Of a DNA stretch of 64,000 nt, positions 1 to 9,846 are shown one piece after another. Each line of letters opens with the position of its first letter. The stretch's first letter is position 1. The notes below the pieces were generated by a model. The model did no database searches and had not been told where the DNA came from. It was given only the letters and a program-made list of their open reading frames with translations. Origin of the DNA: Oscillospiraceae bacterium (GTDB lineage Bacteria > Bacillota > Clostridia > Oscillospirales > Oscillospiraceae); assembly GCA_018385135.1 (NCBI GenBank), contig JAHAWY010000011.1:1-64000 (forward strand), read 5' to 3'. A program made the position numbers and the translations under genes.

Positions 1-97
1 CAACCGCATAGTCGCTTTTTTTAACCACATGCGCCGCGGCGGCGCGACTACATTTGCGCCCCCCGCCCCCTTCTTGCTTTTTGCCCGAAGCGCCCTA

Positions 98-1105
98 TCA
101 GGCGTTTAAATGCTCAAAGGTTATTTCTCCGGCGTAATCGGTGGCGAATATTTCACGGATCTCCTCCATGTCCGAGGTCTGTCCCAAAGCCCACATCAGC
201 TTTGTGACCGCCGCCTCGGTGGTCATATCAAGGCTTTGGATAGCGCCTGTTGCAAGCACCTTGCGCCCGACCTCATAAAGCGAAAAATCGCTCTGCTCAT
301 AAAGGCACTGGCTGCTGACGACCACGGGCACACCTCGCTCGACCAGACGCTTGATCTTGGGCGAAAGGTCGCGGCGGACAAAGTGCATCCCGCCCGCGCC
401 GAAGCCCTCAAGCACGACGCCGCGATAACCAAGCTCTAAAAGGCTGTCAAATATTTTGGGGTTGGTGCCGGGTATGAGCCTCAGAAGAAAAATATCGTTG
501 CAAAGCTTGTCCTTCAAAAGACACGGCTCGCTTTTGCAGGGACGGCGGCGGCTTAAAAGATGAACGCCGTCAGCGAAAAACTCGCCAACATCGGGAGAAT
601 TAACGCTCTCAAAAGCATCAAAGCCCATAGTTCGCACCTTTACCGCGCGGCAGCCGGACAGCAGCTTGTGGTTAAAGGCTATGCTTACGCCGATAACGTC
701 GTGGTCAACGGCGGCGAGCGCGGTCGCCAAATTGCTGCGCGCGTCGGAAAGCGGAGTTCCTATGGGTATCTGCGAGCCTGTGAGCACCACAGGCTTATTA
801 AGGTTTTGCAGCATAAAGGTAAGCGCCGACGCCGTGTATGCCATGGTATCCGTGCCGTGGGTTATGACAATGCCGTCATATTGCGGCAGAGACTCATAAA
901 CGCTGCGGGCAATAAGCTGCCACTCCTCGGACTGTATGTTCGAGCTGTCCAGATTTAATATGGCGCGATAAGTCAAATCGTAATAAGCGCGAAATTCCTC
1001 AAGCGCGCTCATAAGCGCAGGCGGCGCGGCCGTCGGAGCAAGACCGCCTTCACCGGCGCGGCTGGAGATCGTGCCGCCGGTGGCGAGAATGAGAACTTTT
1101 TTCAT
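98..1105 (-). CDS. ansA: Type I (cytoplasmic) L-asparaginase
   Basis: Hydrolyses L-asparagine to aspartate and ammonia. The 335-residue protein has both asparaginase threonine motifs: ATGGTIS at residues 8-14 and HGTDT at about 83-87. No signal peptide is visible, so a cytoplasmic type I enzyme is likely; length fits the family. An upstream TTG at 1117 would add four residues, but the ATG at 1105 sits just after a GGAGAG Shine-Dalgarno, so I prefer the ATG. The gene stands alone, convergent with nothing and divergent from the TRAP operon. Ammonia and aspartate supply is the usual role; regulation is not visible. Confidence 0.93.
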   Translation of the reverse strand: MKKVLILATGGTISSRAGEGGLAPTAAPPALMSALEEFRAYYDLTYRAILNLDSSNIQSEEWQLIARSVYESLPQYDGIVITHGTDTMAYTASALTFMLQNLNKPVVLTGSQIPIGTPLSDARSNLATALAAVDHDVIGVSIAFNHKLLSGCRAVKVRTMGFDAFESVNSPDVGEFFADGVHLLSRRRPCKSEPCLLKDKLCNDIFLLRLIPGTNPKIFDSLLELGYRGVVLEGFGAGGMHFVRRDLSPKIKRLVERGVPVVVSSQCLYEQSDFSLYEVGRKVLATGAIQSLDMTTEAAVTKLMWALGQTSDMEEIREIFATDYAGEITFEHLNA

Positions 1106-1482
1106 GGCTCTCTCCAAATAATCTAAAGTGTTGCGACCAAAGCCGCCCGTAAAAGTATACCACGGCAGGTCAAAAAATAAAGCCCCCTAATGAAGCTTTA
1201 TGTCCGGCAAGAAGCGACGTCTCTGTTACAGCAGCAAGCCATTCTGTCCGCACAGAACGAAAATACGCTGTATTTTTGCAATTTTCGCCGCGTTTATATT
1301 CAAATCAGCGGGCGATTTGCCTCAGTAAACCGCCCGAAAAATGAATTGTCAAAAACAAATTGTGTCTTATGGTCGCCCCGAAACCGCGCCCGGCGTGCTG
1401 AAACGCCGGAAAACGAAGGGCTTTAGCGAATAACCAAAAGCATAAACTTGCAAAAACTATTTCATGCACAGCAATAAAACGC

Positions 1483-1511
1483 TTGAAAAATGAATGCTTC
1501 TGTAATATAAT
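1483..1511 (+). promoter_or_regulatory. Sigma-A promoter of the TAXI-TRAP operon
   Basis: TTGAAA at 1483-1488, a 17-nt spacer, and TATAAT at 1506-1511, about 50 nt upstream of the lipoprotein start. The rest of the 1106-1564 gap shows two small GC-rich hairpins (near 1312-1340 and 1396-1412) and no convincing gene. Confidence 0.75.
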
Positions 1512-1564
1512 ATGCAAGGATTACGTAACTGCGCGTATTACTAATTACAAGGAGAAAATAGTTT

Positions 1565-2554
1565 ATGAAAAAATCACTGTCGATCTTGCTTGCAGTCTTG
1601 CTGCTGTGCGCACTGTTTGCCGGCTGCTCGCCCAACACCCCCGCGGCTGACGGCAACACCCCTGCAACCGGCACCGCCTCCCTTTCCATGGCAACCGGCG
1701 GCACCTCCGGCACCTACTATGGTTTTTGCGGCGTTGTCGCTCAGGTTCTCAACGAGAAGCTTGCCGACACAATGAAGATAACCGTTGAGTCCACCGGCGC
1801 TTCCAAGGCAAACATCCAGCTTCTTGACGCAGGTGAATGCCAGCTCGCCATCGTTCAGAACGACGTTATGTCCTATGCCTATGAAGCAAAGGATATGTTT
1901 GAGGGCGAGACTCCTGTTACCAACTTCTCCGTTGTTGCCTCCTGCTATCCCGAGCAGTGCCAGATCGTTGCCAACAGCTCCATCACCTCTATCGAGCAGC
2001 TCCGCGGCAAGAAGGTCTCTGTTGGCGACGCAGGCAGCGGCGTTGAGTTCAACGCCCGCCAGATCCTCGCAGCCTATGGCATAGACATTGACACCGACAT
2101 CGTTAAGAACAACCAGAGCTTCGCTGACAGCGCAGACTCTCTGAAAAACGGCACTATTGACGCCGCTTTCATTACCGCAGGCGCTCCCACCACCGCTATC
2201 ACCGAGCTTGCTTCTACTTATAGCTTCAACATTCTCAGCATCGACGACGAGCACATTGCCGCTCTCCAGTCCGAATATGGCTTCTACACTCCCTCTACCA
2301 TCCCCGCCGGCACCTATCCCTGCGTTGCAAACGATGTTCAGACCGTTGCCGTTATGGCCACCATCGTTGTCTCCAACGACGTATCCGAGGATGTTGTTTA
2401 TGAGCTGACCAAGGGTCTTTTCGACTATAAGGCTGAGATCACCGCAGGTCACACCAAGGGCGAGCTGCTTGACCCGGCAACCGCCGTTTCCGGTATATCC
2501 ATTCCTTTCCACCCCGGTGCAGAGAAATATTATACCGAAGTTGGCGCAAAATAA
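1565..2554 (+). CDS. TAXI-family TRAP transporter solute-binding lipoprotein
   Basis: Extracytoplasmic binding protein of a TRAP transporter of the TAXI class. A lipoprotein signal peptide ends in a lipobox LFAGC with Cys21 as lipid anchor, followed by a Thr/Pro/Ala-rich linker and then a TAXI-like start (MATGGTSGTYYG). Length 329 residues matches the family. It is first in an operon with DUF1850 and the fused permease. The start has an AAGGAG site 11 nt upstream. TAXI proteins are reported to bind small carboxylates or glutamate-like ligands; the ligand here cannot be read from sequence. Confidence 0.92.
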   Translation: MKKSLSILLAVLLLCALFAGCSPNTPAADGNTPATGTASLSMATGGTSGTYYGFCGVVAQVLNEKLADTMKITVESTGASKANIQLLDAGECQLAIVQNDVMSYAYEAKDMFEGETPVTNFSVVASCYPEQCQIVANSSITSIEQLRGKKVSVGDAGSGVEFNARQILAAYGIDIDTDIVKNNQSFADSADSLKNGTIDAAFITAGAPTTAITELASTYSFNILSIDDEHIAALQSEYGFYTPSTIPAGTYPCVANDVQTVAVMATIVVSNDVSEDVVYELTKGLFDYKAEITAGHTKGELLDPATAVSGISIPFHPGAEKYYTEVGAK

Positions 2555-3064
2555 TTGAGCCGTTATAAACTCAAAGCAAAGACAATTACAGCCGCGGCGC
2601 TCATTGTCGCCGCGGCTGTTCTTATTATTATCTGCACATTCTGCACGGGTCACAGCCTTGTTCTGGAAAACACCGAAACAGGCGAGCGTTACGCTGCCTT
2701 TCCCGTAGAAAACGGGGATCGCTTTTCCGTTGAATTTATTCACTCTGTCAACCAATCTCCGGTCAAGGACATTTACGAAATCCGCAACAACAACGAAATA
2801 TATGTCGTCGAGACCGATTATTTCGGCTTCGGCGCCGGTGTGCAGACGGAGCTAAACCCCGGTGAAACCCTCGAATACGGGGAGGACGGCTCCATGCGCA
2901 TCAAGAATATCGACACTCTGCTGCCAAACCTCATCTATGTGGTAGGCACGGTGTCCGACCATGTTCTGTGCATAGACGGTCAGGAGCTTTCCCTGCGCGA
3001 GCTATGCGGCAAAAACAGCAGCGTTTCGTTTAGAGTTTGCAAACGCCTGCTCTTACTGTGTTAA
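2555..3064 (+). CDS. DUF1850 protein of the TAXI-TRAP operon
   Basis: A 169-residue protein with one N-terminal membrane segment (about residues 10-30) and a small extracytoplasmic domain resembling DUF1850. Genes of this family are typically found between TAXI binding proteins and TRAP permeases, exactly as here. The start is a TTG placed directly after the stop codon of the binding protein, which suggests translational coupling. No in-frame ATG lies nearby. The molecular role is unknown; an accessory function in transport is inferred from context only. Confidence 0.8.
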   Translation: MSRYKLKAKTITAAALIVAAAVLIIICTFCTGHSLVLENTETGERYAAFPVENGDRFSVEFIHSVNQSPVKDIYEIRNNNEIYVVETDYFGFGAGVQTELNPGETLEYGEDGSMRIKNIDTLLPNLIYVVGTVSDHVLCIDGQELSLRELCGKNSSVSFRVCKRLLLLC

Positions 3065-3127
3065 AAAGCGCGGGTCTCTGCGAAAGAGCATCCGTATTAA
3101 ATAAAATAAAGAAGGAGGCACCAACCA

Positions 3128-5116
3128 TTGTCTAATCTGTTTAAAGAGCTAAAGGACAAGTTTGACGCAGTTGATCCCAACGAGGCGGCACGGCACGCGG
3201 AAAACGCCGAGCACCTTTCCGCCGACGAGGCACAGGCACTGCTCGAAAAGTACGACAGAGAGTCAAACATCCGTGTGTGGGACGGAATTCCCCGCCGTGT
3301 GATCCGCTATATGCTCGTTGCCTTCGCGCTTTACTGCGTTCTTATTAACCTTGTTTTCAACTGGGAAACACGCATTGAGCGCGCATCCTTTGTAGGCTGT
3401 CTTGTTTTCCTCATCTTCCTTGTGTTCCCCGCAACGAAGAACGGCAAGAAAAGAGTTAACCACGTTCCGTGGTTCGACCTTGTTCTCGCGGTCATCGGCG
3501 GCTTTGCGTATTTCTATTTTGTCGCCAACTGCACCGAAATAATCAATCAGGGCATCAAGCTCAACACCTTCCAAATCGTTTTGGGCGCTGCCGGCGTGCT
3601 TGTTACGCTTGAGGCGTGCCGCCGCGCGGTCGGCTTGCCGATTGTTGTCGTTTCGTCGCTGTTTATCATCTACGCGCTGACCCAAAAATCTCTCAAGCTC
3701 AATATTTACAACATCTTTTATACGGCGGAGGGCGTTATCGGCACGCCAATTCGCGCCTGCTCCACCTTCATCGTTTTGTTTGTAATTTTTGGCTCGTTCC
3801 TCGAACGAACGGGAATTTCAAACTTCTTCATCGAAATGGCAAACTCCATCGCGGGCAGCTCCTCCGGCGGTCCGGCTAAGGTCGCCGTCATTTCCTCGGC
3901 GCTTTGCGGTATGGTTTCCGGCTCATCCGTCGGCAACACCGTCACCACCGGCTCTGTTACTATCCCCATGATGAAGAAAAACGGCTACAAGGGCGAATTT
4001 GCCGGCGCTGTTGAGGCGGCTGCCTCCACCGGCGGTCAGATAATGCCCCCCATCATGGGCGCGGCGGCGTTTTTGATGGTCGAGTATTCAAACTTTGAGT
4101 ATGGTTCCATCGCATTAAGGGCAATTTTGCCCGCGGCGCTCTATTTCGCCGGTATTTTCATAACCGTCCACCTTGAGGCGAGAAAGCTCGGACTAAAAGG
4201 TATTCCCAAGGAGCTTCTGCCCAAGTTCGGCAGGCTCATGCTCCGTCAGGGCTATCTGCTGCTGCCGCTTGTTATCCTGGTTTACCTCATCATTACCAAA
4301 ACAATGGCTATGGCAGCAGTTATTGCAACGCTTATCGCCATTATCGTCAGTATGTTCCGCAAGGAAACGCGCCTTAACTTCACGCGCTTCCTCGACGCTT
4401 TGGAAAACGGCGCGAGAAGCACCCTTACCGTCGGCATCGCCTGCGCGGTCGCCGGTATCATCGCCTGCGTTATTACCACCACCGGCGTCGGCACTCAGCT
4501 TATCTCCGCCATCGTCGGCGTTTCCGGCGGCATCCCCATTATCGCCATGCTGCTTACCATGGTGACCTGCATCATCCTTGGTATGGGTGTTCCCACCACG
4601 GCAAACTATGTTATCATGGCGACTACCTGCGCACCCATCCTCATAAAAATGGGCATCCACCCGCTGGCGGCGCATATGTTCGTTTTCTACTTCGGCATCG
4701 TTGCCGATATCACCCCGCCGGTCGCTTTGGCGGCCTATGCAGGCTCGGCAATCGCACACTCCAAGCCCATGAAAACCGCCTTCAACGCCACCAAGCTCGC
4801 AATTGCGGCGTTTATCGTGCCGTATATCTTTGCGCTTAACCCGGCTCTGCTGTTTATCGACACCTCGATACCTGAGGTTATACTCATCGTTTTGACCTCC
4901 ATGCTCGGCATCTTCGGCGTTGCCGTTGGCACGCAGGGCTATGTGTTCTCCAAGGTTCCCGTCGTTTTGCGCGTCCTCTCTGCCATCGGCGGCTTGACCC
5001 TCCTCTATCCCGGCTGGCAAACAGACGTTATAGGTCTTGTGCTGGTCGGCGGTGTTTGCGCCTATCAATACTTTAAAGCCGGTAAGGGCAAGTCCACTCC
5101 GCTTAAGGCGGCATAA
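3128..5116 (+). CDS. Fused TRAP transporter permease (DctQM, 4TM/12TM)
   Basis: A 662-residue inner-membrane protein joining the small DctQ-like and large DctM-like TRAP subunits in one chain, the usual form for TAXI systems. The N-terminal 60 residues are cytoplasmic and charged; numerous hydrophobic segments follow. DctM-type signatures rich in Gly and Ser (for example SGSSVGNTVTTGSVTIP and GMGVPTTANYV) are clear. It would drive ion-coupled uptake of the ligand bound by the lipoprotein. The start is a TTG nine nt after an AAGGAGG site. A strong terminator follows. Confidence 0.93.
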   Translation: MSNLFKELKDKFDAVDPNEAARHAENAEHLSADEAQALLEKYDRESNIRVWDGIPRRVIRYMLVAFALYCVLINLVFNWETRIERASFVGCLVFLIFLVFPATKNGKKRVNHVPWFDLVLAVIGGFAYFYFVANCTEIINQGIKLNTFQIVLGAAGVLVTLEACRRAVGLPIVVVSSLFIIYALTQKSLKLNIYNIFYTAEGVIGTPIRACSTFIVLFVIFGSFLERTGISNFFIEMANSIAGSSSGGPAKVAVISSALCGMVSGSSVGNTVTTGSVTIPMMKKNGYKGEFAGAVEAAASTGGQIMPPIMGAAAFLMVEYSNFEYGSIALRAILPAALYFAGIFITVHLEARKLGLKGIPKELLPKFGRLMLRQGYLLLPLVILVYLIITKTMAMAAVIATLIAIIVSMFRKETRLNFTRFLDALENGARSTLTVGIACAVAGIIACVITTTGVGTQLISAIVGVSGGIPIIAMLLTMVTCIILGMGVPTTANYVIMATTCAPILIKMGIHPLAAHMFVFYFGIVADITPPVALAAYAGSAIAHSKPMKTAFNATKLAIAAFIVPYIFALNPALLFIDTSIPEVILIVLTSMLGIFGVAVGTQGYVFSKVPVVLRVLSAIGGLTLLYPGWQTDVIGLVLVGGVCAYQYFKAGKGKSTPLKAA

Positions 5117-5141
5117 TTGAGCAGAGTCCCAAAAAGACCGC

Positions 5142-5174
5142 AGCCCCCTGAGCATTAAGCTCAGGGGGCTTTTT
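5142..5174 (+). terminator. Rho-independent terminator of the TRAP operon
   Basis: Twelve-base-pair stem AGCCCCCTGAGC / GCTCAGGGGGCT with a five-base loop and a T run. It lies between converging genes and could also stop the minus-strand agmatine operon. Confidence 0.88.
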
Positions 5175-5185
5175 GCGCCTTTTAC

Positions 5186-6544
5186 CTATTCGCTTTTTTC
5201 TCTGCCCGCGAGGTATAGCCAGTAGCCGGTTATGGTAGTCAAAAGCGTTCCGATGATTAGCACCCACATCGGGAAGCCACCGCCGGAGTCTTTAAACAGG
5301 AACACAACGCAAGCACCGATGACGATCTCGCCGATTATGGCGCAAACGGTAATGCCCCAGTTGCCGCCGGGTACATGGTAGGGTCGGGGCGTATCCGGGT
5401 CAGACAGTCGAAGCTTGATAGCCGCCGGGAACATGAACAGGTACGACAGAAAGAATATCAGCGTTGAGAACGAGAATATCGTCCAGAAAATCTCGTTGGC
5501 GTCGCCGCTGAGAGAGTAGTTTAAAACGATCAGCACCGTTGAGACTATGCCGAGAATATAATAGAGATTATCGGGTGTGCCGTACTTTTCGTGGCGGTGA
5601 CCGAGCAGCTTGCTGCGCTTATCCATCTCAGCGCCCATAAGCGTTTCGTTCGCGCCCAGAGACCAGGTTATCATATTGGAGACCAGCGTAATTAGAGTTA
5701 CGATGATGGTAAGATAAAACACTACTCCGGATGCCGGACCGAAAACGCTGCAAAGCTCCTGAAGGGCATAATAGAAGCCGTCAACGGTGTCTATCTGCTC
5801 GGCGGGGATAGCGGCAAGTATTCCAAAAGTGCCGAAAACGAACAGAGCGGTAATCGCAACGCCCGCGAAGATTATCATTTTGGGAACAGTGCGGCCGGGG
5901 TCGTGTATCTTGCTGCCTATCGCGCCGATAAGCTCAAAGCCCAGCAGGTTATAGGCGATGACGGCAATGTATTGCGTCGTCTCGTTAAAGCCGGGCATGA
6001 AGCTTTGCAGGGAAAAATCGTTTGCAAGACCGAATTTGATGCCGTAGGCAACGCCCATGAAGCCGAACAGCAGCATTACCGCCGCTTTCATAATGGCCGC
6101 AACGGAGGAAACCGTTACCGACAGCTCCACGCCGCGAACGCCTATCCATACAACCACCCAGCACATGATTATTGCCAGTCCCGCCAGCACCCAAGGGCTT
6201 GCCGAGGGCGCAAAGGCATACGAAAACCATGTTGAGAAGGCAACGAACACAGCGGGCATCCAAAAGCCGACGTTGATCCAGTAATACCAACCGACCAGTA
6301 CGCCCGCCTTTTCGCCGAAGGCTCGCGTTACCCAGCTTGCGATGCCGCCGTCGTCGGGGTAGGCAGCGCCCAGCTCCGCGCTCACCAGACCATAGGGTAT
6401 GAAAAACACGATGGCGGTGATTATCCAAATCGTTATCGACGAAACGCCGATTATTGCCGGCGAAACGAACGAGTCCAGAACAAGTATACTGCATATTGTA
6501 AACAGTATGCTTTTCCATAGACTGACTTTCTTTTCTTCTTCCAT
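5186..6544 (-). CDS. APC-family amino acid/amine permease, probably agmatine-putrescine transport
   Basis: A 452-residue transporter of the amino acid-polyamine-organocation superfamily with about twelve membrane segments and a short charged N-terminus. It is the third gene of a minus-strand operon after agmatine deiminase and an NhaC antiporter, which makes agmatine uptake or agmatine/putrescine exchange the most likely job. This is inference from context, since glutamate/GABA-type antiporters look similar. The ATG at 6544 follows an AGGAGG site with eight-nt spacing. Confidence 0.82.
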   Translation of the reverse strand: MEEEKKVSLWKSILFTICSILVLDSFVSPAIIGVSSITIWIITAIVFFIPYGLVSAELGAAYPDDGGIASWVTRAFGEKAGVLVGWYYWINVGFWMPAVFVAFSTWFSYAFAPSASPWVLAGLAIIMCWVVVWIGVRGVELSVTVSSVAAIMKAAVMLLFGFMGVAYGIKFGLANDFSLQSFMPGFNETTQYIAVIAYNLLGFELIGAIGSKIHDPGRTVPKMIIFAGVAITALFVFGTFGILAAIPAEQIDTVDGFYYALQELCSVFGPASGVVFYLTIIVTLITLVSNMITWSLGANETLMGAEMDKRSKLLGHRHEKYGTPDNLYYILGIVSTVLIVLNYSLSGDANEIFWTIFSFSTLIFFLSYLFMFPAAIKLRLSDPDTPRPYHVPGGNWGITVCAIIGEIVIGACVVFLFKDSGGGFPMWVLIIGTLLTTITGYWLYLAGREKSE

Positions 6545-6566
6545 GAATGAGTCCTCCTGTTTAGTT

Positions 6567-8279
6567 TTATTCTACGCGCCTGCCGAGAAGCCGCACCGCT
6601 AAAACTCCCGCCGCCGCACTTAAAGCAAGGGATATGGCGGGAGGCAGTCCGAAGCCCGCCGGCAGATAACCCAGCAGCGAAACGGCGGCAGCCGCCGTCA
6701 GCGCGTATGGAAGCTGCGTTTTAACGTGGTCAAGACCGTCGCAGCCCGCTCCCATCGCCGAGAGTATCGTTGTGTCCGTAACGGGGCTGCAATGGTCTCC
6801 AAAGATAGAGCCTGAGAGCACCGCCGCAATGCAGGCGGAGATAAGCCGCTCGGAATAGGGAACGGCGAAAACCTTCACGGCAGAAAAGGCGATGGGTACG
6901 GCGATGGGCATTACTATCATCAGGCAGCCAAAGCTGCCCGTTCCAAAGGAAATGACGCAGCAGACAACGAAAATTATCATCGGCAGCAGACGGTAGGACA
7001 GATTAAGCGTGACCAGCTCCACCAGATAATACGCAGAGCCAAGCTCTCCCACCGCTGCGGACAAGCCCCACGCGAGGAGCAAAATCGCGGCTGTTAGCAT
7101 TATACCCGACATTCCGCGAAGCCAAGCAGCAAAGCCGGAGCTTATTGTTATACGCCCCGTGACGCAGCCGGTGAAGATGGCTACTATGCTTGACAAGATG
7201 GCAGCGCGCATCAAAACGCTCACGGTGTCTGCATTTGCAAAAGCATCGGAAATGCTTAGCGTCTCCAGTCCCGCCTGCGCCGCGGCGCGCACGCCGCTGA
7301 CGTAAAAGCCGACAAAGGCATAAGCTATCAGCGTCAGCACAGGCAGCAGCACCGACCAGACGCTTCCCGCCTCCAGTACAGCTCCCGTCTCAGTCTCGAC
7401 ACAGGCGCTGCCCGGCTTCAGCGGCTCGCCCTTGCGCGCTCTGCGCTCGGCGTGCAGCATAGGACCGTATTCCATGCCGAAAAGCGTGGTGGAAAAAACT
7501 ATGGTAACGGCAGCAAAGTTGTAAAAGCAAAAGGGAATGCTTGCGAGAAAGTGCGCATAGGCAGAGCCTTCCATCCCGGTCACCTCAAAGCCGCTTTCAA
7601 TCGCCGAAAGCTCGGCTGCTATCCAACTGGATATGACCGCAATGCCCGCAATCGGCGCTGCCGTGGAGTCAACGATATACGCGAGCTTTTCGCGGGAAAC
7701 TCCGTTGTCATCGGTTATACGCCGCATAACGGGACCTGTTATGAGCGAGTTTGCGTAGTCGTCGAAAAACAGGCACATACCCAAAAGCTGAGCTGTGAGT
7801 GCAGCGCGCTTTGGCGTGGCTATATTGCCCGTTATGCGCCGTCCCAGAGCCGCAAAGCCTCCTGAGGCGTTTATCACCTCCACCATGCCGCCGATACAAA
7901 GGCATAAAATGATGATGGCAGCGCGGAAGCTGTCGGTCGCGGTTTTAAGAAGGTTCTCCGAAACGGCGATCAAGATGCTGACTAAGCTTGAAAAAAAGCC
8001 CCCGGAGCCGAATACACCCTCCAAAATAACATAGGCGCAAAACAGTCCCGCGAGGAGCGAGAACACGACCTCCCTGGTTATAAACGCCAGAGCCACTGTA
8101 AGCACGATGGGAAAAAGCGATATAAAGCCAAGCGTCAGTCCCGTGGCGCGTTCCGGCGAAAGCCCCTGAAGTCTCGCCGACGCAATAGCCTCGCCATAGC
8201 CTTCAAGCAGCGTAAACGATGCCGCCACGAGCGCCAGAACCGCGATTGCGGCTATGAGATATCCGTATTTTAGCTTCAT
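6567..8279 (-). CDS. NhaC-family Na+/H+ (or amine) antiporter
   Basis: A 570-residue polytopic membrane protein with an NhaC-type core, including FFDDYANSLITGPVMR and the later GDHCSPVTDTTILSAM segment that marks the family. It is the middle gene of the aguA operon; the spacing to the APC permease is 22 nt. NhaC proteins exchange sodium for protons, but some family members carry organic substrates such as malate/lactate or amines, so an agmatine-linked substrate is possible. The start has a GGGGGAGG Shine-Dalgarno immediately upstream. Confidence 0.87.
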   Translation of the reverse strand: MKLKYGYLIAAIAVLALVAASFTLLEGYGEAIASARLQGLSPERATGLTLGFISLFPIVLTVALAFITREVVFSLLAGLFCAYVILEGVFGSGGFFSSLVSILIAVSENLLKTATDSFRAAIIILCLCIGGMVEVINASGGFAALGRRITGNIATPKRAALTAQLLGMCLFFDDYANSLITGPVMRRITDDNGVSREKLAYIVDSTAAPIAGIAVISSWIAAELSAIESGFEVTGMEGSAYAHFLASIPFCFYNFAAVTIVFSTTLFGMEYGPMLHAERRARKGEPLKPGSACVETETGAVLEAGSVWSVLLPVLTLIAYAFVGFYVSGVRAAAQAGLETLSISDAFANADTVSVLMRAAILSSIVAIFTGCVTGRITISSGFAAWLRGMSGIMLTAAILLLAWGLSAAVGELGSAYYLVELVTLNLSYRLLPMIIFVVCCVISFGTGSFGCLMIVMPIAVPIAFSAVKVFAVPYSERLISACIAAVLSGSIFGDHCSPVTDTTILSAMGAGCDGLDHVKTQLPYALTAAAAVSLLGYLPAGFGLPPAISLALSAAAGVLAVRLLGRRVE

Positions 8280-8351
8280 CCGACCTCCCCCTTATGCCCG
8301 CGGCTTCCTCCCCACCGCGGACTCAGCCGCGGCGGGGACGCTTCGGGAGAG

Positions 8352-9443
8352 CTACTTGCACTGCTGCTGCGTTACGCAGTGGATGTTGCCGCCGCCGTAG
8401 GCTATCTCCTCGGTGCGAACGCCGACTGCCTTGCGCTCCGGAAACCACTCCTGAATGGTTTTAAGCGCCAGCTCGTCGTTTTCGTCGCCGTACTGCGGGA
8501 CTATAACACCGCCGTTTACTATGAGGAAGTTCATATAAGAGGCAATAGACACCTCGCCCTCCTCGCGCGGGATAGTGCCCTCAACATAGTCGATGTCGAA
8601 ATCGCCGCGAATGGTAACATAGTTTTTAGGCATACAAAGCTTATGCACCTTGAGCTTGCGCCCCTTTGCATCAGTCGCCTCGGAAAGGGTCTTGTACGCG
8701 GCGCGCGCCGCCTCGTAAAACTGGCTGTTCTCGTCATCGGACCAGATGCAGCCGACCTCACCGGGACGGATGAAGCAGGCAACATCGTCGATGTGCCCGT
8801 TGGTCTCGTCCGGGTCTATGCCGTCGCCAAGCCAGATTATTTTTTCAAGATTAAGATATTCTTTAAGCTTCTCCTCGATCTCCTCACGGCTCATATCGGG
8901 GTTTCGTCCCTCGGAGAGAAGGCACATCTCGGTGGTTATGAGCGTTCCCTCGCCGTCAACATGGATGCTGCCGCCCTCAAGCACGAAGTCGTGGGTTTTG
9001 TAGGTGTCAACATACTCGATCTCGCAGACCTTCTGCGCAACCATATTGTCCTGATCCCACGGGAAGTAAAGTCCGTCAAAAAGTCCGCCCCAGGCATTGA
9101 ATTCCCAGTCCACGGCGCGAACCTCGCCCTTGTCGTTGGTCAGGAAGGTAGGACCGCAGTCGCGTATCCATGCGTCGTTGGACGCCATCTCCACAACGCG
9201 AATGTCGCGCGGGAGGGTGTTGCGGCAGCTTGCATATTGCTCCTTGGAAACGCAGACCGTTACCGGCTCAAACTGAGAAATCGCTTTGGCTACCTCGGCG
9301 AACGCCTTCTGCGCGGGCTTTGCGCCGCTTCTCCAGTTGTCGGGACGCTCCGGCCAAAGCATCCATATCTGTTTTTGCGGCTCAAACTCGCCGGGCATAC
9401 GAAAGCCGTCCTTTTTGGGGGTGCTTTCCAGTCTCTTTGCCAT
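8352..9443 (-). CDS. aguA: Agmatine deiminase
   Basis: Converts agmatine to N-carbamoylputrescine and ammonia. The 363-residue sequence carries the expected guanidine-modifying fold motifs: WIRDCGPTF, the NGHIDD segment, and the C-terminal GGGNIHC with the catalytic cysteine at 356. It is the first gene of an operon with two transporters. No putrescine carbamoyltransferase, carbamate kinase or N-carbamoylputrescine amidohydrolase is found nearby, so the next step must be encoded elsewhere. A GGAAG site precedes the ATG. Confidence 0.95.
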   Translation of the reverse strand: MAKRLESTPKKDGFRMPGEFEPQKQIWMLWPERPDNWRSGAKPAQKAFAEVAKAISQFEPVTVCVSKEQYASCRNTLPRDIRVVEMASNDAWIRDCGPTFLTNDKGEVRAVDWEFNAWGGLFDGLYFPWDQDNMVAQKVCEIEYVDTYKTHDFVLEGGSIHVDGEGTLITTEMCLLSEGRNPDMSREEIEEKLKEYLNLEKIIWLGDGIDPDETNGHIDDVACFIRPGEVGCIWSDDENSQFYEAARAAYKTLSEATDAKGRKLKVHKLCMPKNYVTIRGDFDIDYVEGTIPREEGEVSIASYMNFLIVNGGVIVPQYGDENDELALKTIQEWFPERKAVGVRTEEIAYGGGNIHCVTQQQCK

Positions 9444-9750
9444 AATATTTTCTTCCTTTCAAATTTTCTTTCGCTGCGGCAGAGAAACGCCGCCGCTTAT
9501 CCTGCGCTTTTTTGCCGTGCCGCGCAAAGCTCAAAAGCTTGCCGCCGAAAAGCTCGCGCAAGGCGGCAAAACGAACCTCGCAGGCATAAAGCGCCGTTAA
9601 AATCGCGCTCTACAACTGATATTATGTGTCATTTGTGCCGCACTACACCAAATAAGGGCAGAAAAATAACGCGGAGCGACAAAAAACGCGGCATACGAAC
9701 GCAGAGCTAAAAAAAAGCGCTCGTTTTCGGCGTATCTAAGTATGCCGCGC

Positions 9751-9778
9751 TTGAAATTGTGCGCAAAAGTGATATAAC
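9751..9778 (+). promoter_or_regulatory. Probable promoter of the DUF2974 gene
   Basis: TTGAAA at 9751-9756, a 16-nt spacer, then TATAAC at 9773-9778, about 70 nt before the start. The remaining 9444-9750 stretch is GC-rich and shows no gene that I can support. Confidence 0.6.
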
Positions 9779-9846
9779 ATAATAAATATAAAAGCAAGGT
9801 CTTTTGCCTCGGCAAAAGAAAAAATTTGCATAAGGCGATGCGGGCA

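Noticed and set aside
1574..2755. A 393-codon minus-strand frame across the TAXI lipoprotein
   Set aside because: Antisense shadow with low-complexity Gly/Ala/Val/Asn composition.
8379..9710. A 443-codon plus-strand frame across aguA
   Set aside because: Antisense shadow of agmatine deiminase; no recognisable domain and no promoter in the right place.
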